Shown: positions 46,922 through 56,901 of the stretch, one piece after another
Layout of the letters: each line of letters opens with the position of its first letter
Position numbering within the stretch: the stretch's first letter is position 1
Source: Phlebopus portentosus
Lineage: Eukaryota > Basidiomycota > Agaricomycetes > Boletales > Boletinellaceae
DNA length: 64,000 nucleotides
Assembly: GCA_037892935.1 (NCBI GenBank)
Contig: JAYXKI010000017.1
Span: 992,001-1,056,000, forward strand
Reading direction: 5' to 3'
Notes under the pieces: generated by a model
What the model was told of the DNA's origin: nothing
The model's input: the letters and a program-made list of their open reading frames with translations, nothing else
Databases searched by the model: none
Program-made: the position numbers and the translations under genes

Positions 46922-47435
46922 ATGCCTACGCACACAGGCGGTTGCTATTGTGGTACGATTCGCTATGAAATCAGGCTCAGCTCGGATGAGGAGGCGAGAA
47001 CAAGCGTCTGCCACTGCATGAATTGCAAAGTGCGTGCTCTACTCGATCCGCACGTCGAATTTCAATGCTGAACGTCATGTCGACAGAGGTTTACTGGTGG
47101 CCCATTCGGGGTGACGATCAAAATCCCCATCTCAAGCTGGAATATTATATGCGGAACGCCCAAGAAACATATCTCGGACAATGGATTGCAACGCGAGTTC
47201 TGTGGAACGTGCGGAAGCCCGATTTTAGAGTACGGAGAAGCGGCCGCGAATGAATGGAGGTCAGTTGTCACTGAGTCGGTAACATTTACTGAAAATTTGT
47301 TCCAGGTACATCTTTCATGGTACTTTGAACGATACGAATGTCCTCCCCCCCAAAGGAGAATTCTTCTGCAAATATAGATGCAACTGGATGCCGGAGCTTC
47401 AGGGGGTCTTTCACATGAAAGAGCTCAGAGAATAA
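46922..47435 (+). CDS. GFA/CENP-V-type zinc-binding protein
   Basis: Three exons (46922-47029, 47087-47259, 47306-47435) give 136 aa with matching phases. It starts MPTHTGGCYCGTIRYEI. Zinc-binding motifs are GCYCGTIRY, CHCMNCKRFTGGPFG and FCGTCGSPILEYG; the end is LPPKGEFFCKYRCNWM followed by LQGVFHMKELRE. The GFA domain (glutathione-dependent formaldehyde-activating enzyme family) binds two zinc ions. Most small fungal members are uncharacterised and may react with S-glutathionyl adducts or other electrophiles. It lies about 0.9 kb downstream of the ADH in the same orientation; a shared role in aldehyde handling is possible but only inferred. Confidence 0.9.
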
Positions 47436-47544
47436 GCTTTGAGAGATCTGAAATCATAATATTCTGCGTTTGTATTTGTATCTGCATCCGTCGATAATCA
47501 TGAAAGCTGCTTTTCCTGAGCATTCCGAGACCAGACTCTTTTTT

Positions 47545-48799
47545 TCATGGAGCGTCGACAGGATTCCATGTGACGCATCCATTCCTGCCCTTGTCTAGTC
47601 CATCAAGTTTGGTCATTTCTTCGTCCGAAAGCTCAAAATCGAATACTCGAGCATTATCGATGACTCTATTCGGCTGGGACGATTTGGGAAGAGGTACATA
47701 ACTATGTTGCTCCGTTAGTTGACACGCTACGCTAATCGCGTAAATTAAATGGCCATACCCTTTTTGTAACGACCAGCGAACGAGAACTTGAGCAGGAGAT
47801 TTTCCCGACTATCGAGGTGTCGTCAGGATCGGTTCTCAGTCGGAATCGGAAAGGTAAAAGCATACGGACACTCTTTGAGACATCCTGGATGACGGGATGA
47901 GAAAAGTCGCCGCGAATGAGAGGCGAGTACGCTTGAATGATAATTCCGTGATCTTTGCAATAGGCAACAATAGGCCTCTGCTGGCAGAATGGGTGCAGCT
48001 AAGCTCGGCAAGAGCTCACTTTAGACGAGGAACGAGCAAATGATGAGATTCACGAACCTCGATTTGATTTACTGCAGGCGTCTCGAGCTCAGCTTCCCGT
48101 ATCTCTTCCAAGTGATGAACACCACTATCGGTAGACGGAAGCCCATTCAAACTTAATGTCGGAAAGACTGAGACGGAAAGGGGGTATCCTCACTAGTTCG
48201 ACACGCCGACCGATCTGATAACTCCAGCATCGCGCTTCGCAAGAAGCGCACGATAAGTCTGCAAACGTTTTTCGCGACCGGACAAAGGGCTGTGTATGAG
48301 GTACAAGTCTATGTAAGCTGCATAGACAGAGCGGTTAGATGTCCAGATGAGAGCGTCTAGTAAGATGACATTCTCACAAATTTGCAGTTTGGCGAGAGAA
48401 TTCTCAACGTGGGAAAAAGTAGACTCGTATCCATGGTCAGGATGATAAATCTTTGTTGCTATTCCGGTTGGAGAAGCTCGCGTCAGGCGGAAGTTGTGCA
48501 GGACAAGGTGAACTCACTAACGAAAATTTCTTCCCTAGGAATTCCACTTTCGCGGACTGCGCGCCCAACATCCACTTCATTACGGTAATACTCGGCAGTG
48601 TCAATGTGACTGGCCAGAAATAATGTATCGGTGAATCCTTTTATTAGATAGAGTAGATGTTATACCGATAACCATGCTTTAGTGCGGCACTGCAGGCTGG
48701 TATGCAGTGGTCGTTCTCAAACACGCCTAGACCTACAATAGGCATCTCATATCCCGAGTTGAGTTTAACGGTTGTCTGGAGGGTAAAAGGTGATGCCAT
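47545..48799 (-). CDS. Aldo/keto reductase
   Basis: A multi-exon gene starting [20 protein letters not shown]. All four residues of the AKR catalytic tetrad are visible: Asp and Tyr in [11 protein letters not shown], Lys in [13 protein letters not shown], His in [12 protein letters not shown]. Further blocks: [11 protein letters not shown], the [20 protein letters not shown] stretch, [16 protein letters not shown] and a C-terminus [20 protein letters not shown] ending VDAP. It is a (beta/alpha)8 NADPH-dependent reductase of the GCY1/YPR1-like class acting on aldehydes or ketones in the cytosol. Borders of the last exons near 47,700-47,900 are approximate. Confidence 0.9.
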
Positions 48800-48971
48800 T
48801 GCGCTGAAGATTATCGCCTGCGCAGGTGAATGTGAATGTCAAAGGACAGTGCGTGCGTGCGTGTCACTGTGACCAAAAATAGACACAGCCACGCTTACAA
48901 AGTTATGCTTATTGTAGATGACTATGTAAATTTTTTGTAAATAAGGACGAAAACAAAAGCAAAGGACCGGG

Positions 48972-50185
48972 CTAATCATCAGTCGGCTCGCTACGACCAT
49001 GTTTTTTTGCAGGAGAATCGTACATAGTGACCTGGTGCTTCGCCGCGCGTTCTGAAATGCGCCGAAGCGCCAGACGTTGACTATTGCGAGGAGTGCTTGG
49101 TCGTATACCGGCTCGAAAATTTTTCGGCGGGAGCATCTGTCCTCCCTCGAAGACACGCCTGGGAAGGGCAGGCTTGTTTCGAGCTTCAACCGTATCACTC
49201 TCTTCAGGCAGCCCTGTTAACGGACTGCCTTCTCGACTGAAAAGCTTGCAGTAAGCAGCACGGTCGAAGTCAGCGCTATCATGATCTTGCTCATCCACTG
49301 CAACCAAAGTATTGGTCGAAGAAAAGGGTTAATCGGTGCCAAAGTGCTTATCACTTCCTGTTTTCCACCTCCATTGCACATAGCCGAAGGTCGTCTCGGG
49401 TGTGGGACCACGATGCTGTGTCAATGGTCTCCGAGAACGGGGTTCGTTCTCGGAGATAAAGAGATGGCGTGCGCATTTGACAGCTGGGTGCTGGAGACGA
49501 AAACCGGGATCCATGAGTTGCAGACAAGGCCTCAGCATCGAAAGTCTCATGAGCTTTTCTAGATAAACCGAGGTTATTCTCCGTCGCGTAGCATCGTTCG
49601 ATGCTCACCTTTCCTCGAGCTCGCGTAACCGTTCTAGGATCCTCGCATTCAAAAGCGCGCATACCAGATTCTTGATAAACAAAATAGGCAGAGTGAAGAC
49701 CCGCATGTCCCTCGGAGTCCAGTGGCTGCGTTATTCCGGAGAAATGCGACGCGGATTTGTACGACTTGATAGATTCCGGTACACAAGCTATACTGTTCCC
49801 TGTCGCGACTTCAGTGACTACATCCGAGCCGGGTGCGGTTGCGAAACTGTTCGGTACATAAGGAGCGCATCGTGTCCATTGGCCTATCACTAGAGACCCA
49901 GAAACATGCGATGATGTCACTGAGAGTGCACGACGTCCCCATTGTTTTTTTTTTGTCCGAGATATCAGCAGGACAGTCCGCCGCGACGGAGGATTTGCTT
50001 TCCGAATCAGCTTTTGGAGTAGATACATCACACAAGCCCGCGTCTCCATCCATTCCATCAGCATCCACAGCTAACTCGTGAGTGTCAAGCTCCGGGCCGG
50101 CTTGAGGAACAACGACTTGATGGTCCCGTGAGGTGTCCTCAGATATATGAGCCGTAGAATGAAAGAACCTGGTACGTGTACGCAT
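48972..50185 (-). CDS. Hypothetical protein, disordered, exon model uncertain
   Basis: Open minus-strand segments in series. One starts MRTRTRFFHSTAHISEDTSR at 50185. A middle part contains GNSIACVPESIKSYKSASHF and FVYQESGMRAFECEDPRTVT. A last exon (about 49,268-48,972) contains DEQDHDSADFDRAAYCKLFS, LPRRVFEGGQMLPPKNF and ends KKHGRSEPTDD. The last exon begins after TTGCAG and is basic and Ser/Pro-rich, perhaps nuclear. I could not find one splice pattern that joins every open segment, and no domain is recognised. Confidence 0.4.
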
Positions 50186-51459
50186 ACCGTCATCGATGAC
50201 ATTTTTTACTCGCTACTGGTACAACAGAATCGTAATCCTGTCGTACAGTTACACTCGACATCTGTGAGTTACGTTCGAGGAAGGGGGTCATCAGGCGCTT
50301 GGGTAAACGAAGAGGAGGAAATTATGGTATAAATGTACAGTACCAAGGAAGTATACCAAGCAAGAAGTTCAATGAAGTGTCGCTAATCTGGATGGGAAAC
50401 CTGTTAGGGTGTAAATGCAGAACACAGTCTGTGGTTAGTTTCAGTCGTTTATAAAGGCCCGCGCAGCCATGGTCACGCATTGACCAAGAGCCGCAGAGCG
50501 GCCAGTATTCTCACGCACGGGCTAAAGTGCATCAAATTTCAAGGCGAGTCCGAATTAGAATGGAAAGGGGTCCACGCGAATATTGTCCATACTTATCTTG
50601 TTCATAAGCGGGCCGTCGGAGCAAACCACAGGACTGTATATGAGCTGACCGGACAGAGGAAAAGCGAACCACAGCATTGATTCAGGAACTCCTCGTTCTC
50701 TCGGCAATGTAGCCACAGAACTTTTAGACCAGTTGAGTTGGATTATTGTCCCGCGACAGTATAGACAGCGGCTAACAGAAAGCTACATGAAGATCACTGA
50801 GGTCAGCCCCGGTATATCCGCCTCAGCGGCAATATTTCCGGACTTTGCTTCCATCCGACCTGTTGCATTGCCGGGCTAAAATTCGCAGTCCACCACTTTT
50901 GCCTCTCGGTGCGTACAGGTCAAAGAAAAATCTGCAAGCACAACGGAAATAGCCGATATCTTATAAACTCGTAACGTGAAACAAATTGTGGGGGCAAAAA
51001 ACATTGTTGACTGGGATCCGACGAGGGTTATGACTTCCGTAAGAGACTCGGTGCATTGCAGTTAGTGAATAGTACTTGAATTGATCGCACAAATTTTGCA
51101 AGAAGTGTTGGATTTGAGCTTGTTCCGAAAGCGCGTTTAAGAACTGAACCTCACCGGTAAAAATCCCAACTAGGATAACATGGTAATAAACCCAGCAAGA
51201 TAAATCTGAAGTCCGGTTGAGGGAGCAGATTGATATCAGAATGAGCATGCGCAGTTGTCAATATCACGGTAGACCGGGAGATGGGAATAGAACGACAAAA
51301 ATACGATAATTTGAATAACCGAATGTTCCAACTGTAAGCAAGTAGTTAGAGAAAAGTCGCAATCGCGGAGCCCATACCTGAGAAAAGGTATTCTCCTTGT
51401 ATCCTTCTTCCGACTTACTAGTTTAGTTCCTCTGGCAATTGCTTTTCTGTGACGCTTCT
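50186..51459. other. No gene recognised
   Basis: Promoter side of the hypothetical gene followed by AT-rich sequence. Open frames are below 100 codons and unsupported. Confidence 0.35.
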
Positions 51460-51943
51460 TCAAGTTGTCCAAAGGAGTTCGCCAGCACGTATTTTTGGTA
51501 AGGATATGCCAGAGTAAAGACAGCTAGTACTGGCGCTCGGCGCCTCATTTATTTGACAATGTCGGACCAAAGGTCGGGAGGGATTGTCGCTGTTGGTGGC
51601 GGGTCCAGGACCTTCAGACTCCCCCGGGCCGGGGAGGCCTTCACCGTCACGTGATGCAATTGACCTGGGCCGCGTCCCTCCGACCTTCCGGTCTGGTCGT
51701 CTGGCACAAGATGAAAAGGTCTGCTTAGAAGCATGTTGACCTTGTAATCCACCACCTGCTCGTATTCGGAACACCCTCGTGGATTCACGTATACAGGTAG
51801 GCGAATTGGCGACCCTTACTTACCAGTAATCGCCAGGGAATCTATTCTGGAGATACCTCAGAAGGACGTTGTGTACAATTCGTTGACGCAGCACTATACT
51901 ACTGCGCCAGAGGTTGTGCTCACGTTGCGCCACGGACACCATC
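51460..51943 (-). CDS. Hypothetical protein, model uncertain
   Basis: From the ATG at 51943 the frame reads MVSVAQREHNLWRSSIVLRQ and RIVHNVLLRYLQNRFPGDYW up to a GTAAGT donor near 51,825. The following region (51,790-51,460) is open in two frames, one with SEYEQVVDYKVNMLLSRPFH and PPPTATIPPDLWSDIVK, the other Gly/Pro-rich. Which is used cannot be decided. No known domain. Confidence 0.3.
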
Positions 51944-52510
51944 GTGAATCAGATTGTGTGAAACTTCGCACCACTTAAGACACGCTTGCTCCGAACAACG
52001 CATTTCTTCAGATGGATAATGAATTGTGTCGTCCGGAACCCTGAGTTTATACCACGGAGATGCCTATGCAGGTAAGTTATGTTGGCTCCTTACCCTTAGT
52101 TTGTCCTGTTTAAAGAACGTTTACCGTTGGACAAAAGAATATTCACGAGGATTTTTTTCTTCCGCTCGAAGCGCCACTAATTAAATGGGCAACGTACAGT
52201 ACGCCTGAGGTATTGTCCGATATTTTTGGGTTGGTAAAGCCAGATCTGAACATGCGCACTGTCGCTGGACTTACGTCCTCTCCCGGTATAAAACGGAAAG
52301 GGCGCAGACGATTGAAACCTCAGGAGATAGACACGTCGAGGAAGCTTGAGTTGAGTTCGATGATAGCTAGCCACAGCCAAAGCTAAAGACGACGCGTGAC
52401 GTTTGCTAATGATCCTGAAATTGAGCTAAAACAGAGTGGGTAGTATCTATTTTCAAGCTTGAAATGTGTGGATAGCCGATCCTTCTAATGCATTTACAAT
52501 ATTCACCCAG
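51944..52510. other. Spacer, probably containing the unseen first exon of orphan copy 1
   Basis: The next gene on the plus strand needs a first exon ending in phase 1 somewhere here; I could not identify it. No other gene seen. Confidence 0.3.
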
Positions 52511-53141
52511 AATCTCCGGAGGGCAGATACAAAATCCAGCGCCGGAAGTTCCAGAAAAAGTTTGAAAACTCGTATTCTGTTGTAACCCCTTTGAGTGGAA
52601 AGGAGGTGACCTTGCACGAAGTAATAGGTTCGTCATTTCATGAATTGCAACAGTCCGAGTTGATTATGATTATCCCATTATTCAAGGAAGGCAAGCTCGC
52701 TGGGAACGGGGCCAACGACGACGACTTTAATGGGGCTTACCAGTCTCTATGGGAAAAGCTCAAGAAGGACAAAGACTCGGACATCAAACAGTTTGTTTCT
52801 AGTAGCGATTATAGGCTGGCAGTGCATAATGGTTCGTTAATTTCATTAATTTCGTCTTATTTCGCGCACGATGAAGGTTTAGCTGCTTCCTTGTTGACCA
52901 GCTATCTCACAGTATAGCGAAGGAAGAGCCCTAGAGGAGCTTGTCAAGGAGAACAAAGCAGCTGTTAGGTGTGAGTTTTCCCCTCTGGTCCGTGACTTAC
53001 CTAGGCGCTTCGATAGTTCTCACGCTGCTTTGTCGGAGAGAGGGATCAAGCAAAGTCGATGCATATCAGAAAGCTTTGAAGGACGCAAAGGAGAGACAAA
53101 ATGCCGATGGGACCAGTGAGGTGGCTAAAACGCGTCGTTGA
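52511..53141 (+). CDS. Small orphan gene family 2, copy 1 (5' end unresolved)
   Basis: Exons 52511-52831, 52902-52970 (69 nt) and 53017-53141, all joined in phase 1. Encoded segments: SPEGRYKIQRRKFQKKFENS, SGKEVTLHEVIGSSFHELQQ, DDFNGAYQSLWEKLKKDKDS, RLAVHNAISQYSEGRALEEL and SKVDAYQKALKDAKERQ, ending VAKTRR. It is homologous along its length to the gene at 53.9 kb, sharing VTxHEV, the xxxGAYxS motif and VHNAxS. Soluble, mostly helical, no known domain. Confidence 0.5.
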
Positions 53142-53890
53142 CGAATGCGTGTAATTGTATCGAGTCCCTACAAGAGAAGACTCGTCCATAAATGATGAGT
53201 GCCTCGATGAATTGATTATAACTGTATCCGAGTGTAGAACTAGAACTACAACCGGGCACGCGTCGTGATTTGTCGGAATCGGGCAACTGGCCCCGGATTC
53301 GCGGATTCGCGTGACGATGCAACCAAATTGACACTTGCAATATTGCTATATGTCGAATGAAAATGAGAAAACGAATGCTGAGGCGAAATACATGATTACT
53401 CCGCCCCACAACATTGCCCTCTAACATTGCGCCCTGAACTCAAGCAATCTTCCTGTCTAATGCTTACAAATCACTTCTATTTTTGGAACTTGAATATATA
53501 TTTTGCGTCACGGTACTACACTACATGAGCAACCAACCAACACCTCAGCTCAGCGTGATGCGTGATGACGGCAACACAACTTGTGTACGCGTGACGTTGT
53601 AGTTCTACACTCGGATACAGTATTTCACAAAAGAGCCCGTGTTGACGCACAGTCTCTCGCCGTTCACTGACCAGAAACAAAACATTAAATGTAAAATTAT
53701 GGGGATATGCACAGATACTTTGCTTCTGCTATTGCCACGATTACGATCAAGAATAAACCACTGCATGGCATGCTCAAAATTGTTCCTGAGCTGCAATCTT
53801 CCCCTACCCATGAACTATATAGTGAAGGAACATGGGGTAGGTAAGACATCCACGGCTCTCAGGCGTCTGGAGATATCTCCCAGAGTAGTT
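53142..53890. other. Spacer between two paralogues
   Basis: 3' side of copy 1 and promoter of copy 2. An upstream ATG in another frame (53,699) gives MGICTDTLLLLLPRLRSR, which is probably not used. Confidence 0.4.
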
Positions 53891-54700
53891 ATGAGCACGA
53901 ACAGAGGGCATAGTCAGAGCAACAATAGTAGTCATCACGGGCAGGAGCCTAGATCGGTCCGGACATCGTATTGGGAGCCGATATTATTGGAAAGTGAGTT
54001 AACTATTCCTCGGATGGGCTAACAGGAGACAATCGCCTTCAGCACGTTAACTTACGGAGCGTATTTGTCGGGTAGGGTTCCCTAGATCTTCAGGTTTTAA
54101 CCCTGAGTATAGAACATTTGCCTCCGTCATAAATCCTGACCTTGGTATTTTTGCTAAAAAGGTGACTACGCATGAAGTAAAGGGTATGCCTTCCTTTCAA
54201 CAGTTCGACATACACAGCATTTATTCACCAAACATTCTTCAAGTATTCTGGAGGGAAACAAGTGCAGGAGTTGGATCTGACGAGCATGACATGAAAGGCG
54301 CTTATGAAAGTTACGCCAAGGTATTGGAAAGGCACGGAATTCCTCTATCAAGATCGGTTATATCCAACATCAAGGAGGTGGTACACAACGGTTCGTAAAT
54401 CCGTCGGACAAAGCACTTGTGAGAATCCTGACTTGATGACTGCTCATGTAGCAGTGAGCGCCAAGTACCCAGGGAGCTATTCAGAAGAGTTTACGAGAGA
54501 CGGGAAATCTGCCGTCAGATGTGAGGTCTTTTCGTCTTCCGCTATGGGTTTCATACAAATTCACAAATGATTTGTACGTTGTGACAGTCATGTTGCTCGT
54601 GGGGACGGGACAAGGAAGGTATAGGGAAGAGGCGTTTAAGCATGCGTATTATTCTGTTTGTGGAACGTACGGGGCCGACAGGTACCCCTATACAGTATGA
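53891..54700 (+). CDS. Small orphan gene family 2, copy 2
   Basis: Exons 53891-53993, 54094-54390, 54452-54520 (69 nt) and 54588-54700 give 193 aa; every intron is phase 1. The protein starts MSTNRGHSQSNNSSHHGQEP, then SVRTSYWEPILLE, FNPEYRTFASVINPDLGIFA, VTTHEVKGMPSFQQFDIHSI, DEHDMKGAYESYAKVLERHG, EVVHNAVSAKYPGSYSEEFT, and ends YSVCGTYGADRYPYTV. The third exon has the same length as in copy 1, and both introns before it begin GTTCGT. No signal peptide, membrane helix or known domain. Confidence 0.6.
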
Positions 54701-54729
54701 AGCACGTCGTACAACACTTCAGATTGAGG

Positions 54730-54830
54730 ACACATACTGTTCTTGTATTGAACGAGCTTCGCGCCTTGCGAGGTTACGAAACACACATTGTTCTCGTATT
54801 GAACAAGTTTCACGCCTTGAGACGATACCA
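54730..54830. repeat. Tandem duplication of about 51 bp
   Basis: Two adjacent copies share ACACAT, GTTCT.GTATTGAAC, CGCCTTG and a CGA..TACCA/TTACGAA end, about 80% identical by eye. On the minus strand both copies read SQG(V/A)KLVQY(E/K)N in one frame. Confidence 0.6.
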
Positions 54831-54929
54831 TAATTGGATAAATGAATGAATAAATTCTGGGATACATAATTGTCGCGAAACCGACAAGGCAACGGAATGT
54901 CATCGAGACTTCGCTTGTCGTTCGAACGT

Positions 54930-56214
54930 TTATGCTAAGCAAGAGGCCAGCGTTTTCATCAAGACTTCCGGTTCGTCCCAAAGAGCCTAGCCAAGTAAAA
55001 ACATGATTTTATATATCAGAAAAGACAAGAAGAAATGGGACGTACAAAATGGTTTGCACCCTCGATTGTGATGAAATTCACGGGACGAACGTTCATTCCC
55101 TCGTTCTTCCATCTTTCCAAGTCTTTCTGCATTTCCCATGCAGTCCAAATGATGTTCCATACGGTTCGTGTTCCGTTGACGACGCTGATTTTGAAGTCGG
55201 GGAATAGAAAGGGTGTGGCCGGTGAAGTCGGAGTTAGCTTTAGCGAGGATGTGAGTGCAGCCTTGTACTGCTCGTATAGCGTGGACTCGCGTACAACGAA
55301 GTAAAATGCGATTTCGGAACGCATGACTGGATTGGGATCGGTCATGGCAGCGAGTTCTTCGGGCGTCCTATTTGTGTTTGTTGAAGGTTTCACCTGCTTA
55401 GGGGGAAAGCGCGGGTGTAGCGCGCTGAAATCTCGACGCGAAGATTCGGGAGGATGAGAGAAGTAAGGGTGATTATAATAAGACGTGAACCAATCATCAA
55501 TCACAGCGGGCTTTCTCTCCAAGGAGATTTCGTCATCCCAGAGAGGATGGTAAGCACCTTCTGGTGACGGTAGCCCAAGAAATTGATAAACGGCCTCTGT
55601 AATGACAGTTCAGTCGAGATCAAAGAAGGGAGGACATGACGGACCGTAAATACAGAAATGTCGAAGGTAGGGTTCAAGAACCCGAGTAACATCTCTCGGA
55701 TATTTCTCAAGGTTTGCAAGAAACGCGATGGAGGTGACGTTCCCTAATGACCAACCTAACAGAGCGAGGCCTCCTTTGTTACCGTAAAAGCGTATTCGCG
55801 GTATCTCGAGCTCATTAACAATCCATAAAAGAAAATAAGCGATTTCAAGCCCTCTATCGTAGAGAAACTGCCGATGTTTCGACTCGTCGGCTGAATTGAG
55901 GATGGAGAGTTCCGATTCGTTGAAGGGCGCCGAGCCGATGTAATCTCTGCGGTTAAGTGCTATGAGCCGAAAGTTGTGTTGCGGCGCTAAAGATATGAGA
56001 CGCTGAAATGTTTCTGCAGAGATGATGTGTAGATCAGACTGCGGCGCGGGTTTGCAGAATGAAGTAATCGGAAAGTTAGAGCTGCATGTGACGTACGGGC
56101 ATGGTAAGTATTTCCGTGTATGCAAACCAAAGTAGTATAATCATCGGAAATAGGAGCGCCTGAATCTAAGTATGCGAAGTGCAAGTTGCATTGTTTGATA
56201 TGTGCCGTTTGCAT
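54930..56214 (-). CDS. Alpha/beta hydrolase
   Basis: A multi-exon gene starting MQTAHIKQCNLHFAYLDSGA. The oxyanion-hole region is TLVCIHGNTYHA; strand-turn motifs are FRLIALNRRDYIGSAPF; the nucleophile elbow is LALLGWSLGNVTSIAFLANL (GxSxG). The region YEQYKAALTSSLKLTP is a helical part, and the catalytic His is in TIEGANHFALWDEPEVLM near the C-terminus, reached through a last intron (donor at GTACGTCCC). Substrate unknown; similar fungal hydrolases include esterases and epoxide-hydrolase-like enzymes. No signal peptide, probably cytosolic. The candidate acid residue was not located. Confidence 0.82.
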
Positions 56215-56805
56215 GGATTGGAAGTGGAAGTGGAAGGGAGATAAGAGAACAGGATCGATTTGGAGGAGAGTTCACCCGACATCATCCTAATCAGCTTCCT
56301 TTGTAGGCTGCACATGATCGATTCTGCGTGGATCATAAAATACAGCAAAAAGGCGTGTATTCCAGCAGGAAGTCGTCGTCTTGAAGAGATGGCAACGCTG
56401 AAATGACGAACGATTAGTATAGCATATTACTTTGCTGGTACAAGAATGACTAAGAGTAAGATGATGACATACTAGTCCAAAATTGGAAGGACTGGTCGTA
56501 AATCGAATTTTATTTTATTCTATAGCAACTGAACTGACCGAGCGCTGTGTAGTGCTGAAGCTTGTTCTGACTGCGAGACGATGAGAAGGGAGGGAAGTAC
56601 GTCTACTGTGGACGAAAGGGAGCAAGGGTCGACTCGACGAGCGACGGTCTGTCTGCAACGGCGTCTTTACAGCAAAGTAAAAGAATAATAAAATAATTGA
56701 AATTGAAAACTGATTCCACGCTTCTTGTAGCCGGCTTTCTTGCGCCGCCGCCGCGCTACGCTAGCGCTATCCAAGACTTTCGGGCGGGCGCGACCTTAAC
56801 TTTCA
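56215..56805. promoter_or_regulatory. Divergent promoter region
   Basis: Between the hydrolase (minus) and the KRE6-like gene (plus). No gene seen. A GC-rich block GCGCCGCCGCCGCGCTACGC is at about 56,741. Confidence 0.4.
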
Positions 56806-56866
56806 AATCCCTCCCTTCCTCCCTCCACTGCCCGCCTCCTCCTCCCCTCTCTCCTCCCTTGGCCAT
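56806..56866 (+). promoter_or_regulatory. CT-rich tract upstream of KRE6-like start
   Basis: A pyrimidine run of about 55 nt (CCCTCCCTTCCTCCCTCCAC and onward) sits some 40-95 nt before the ATG. Such CT blocks mark transcription start regions of well-expressed filamentous fungal genes. Confidence 0.5.
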
Positions 56867-56901
56867 TGGCCTCGCCGTCGCTGCTCAGCGCCCATTCAGC
56901 A

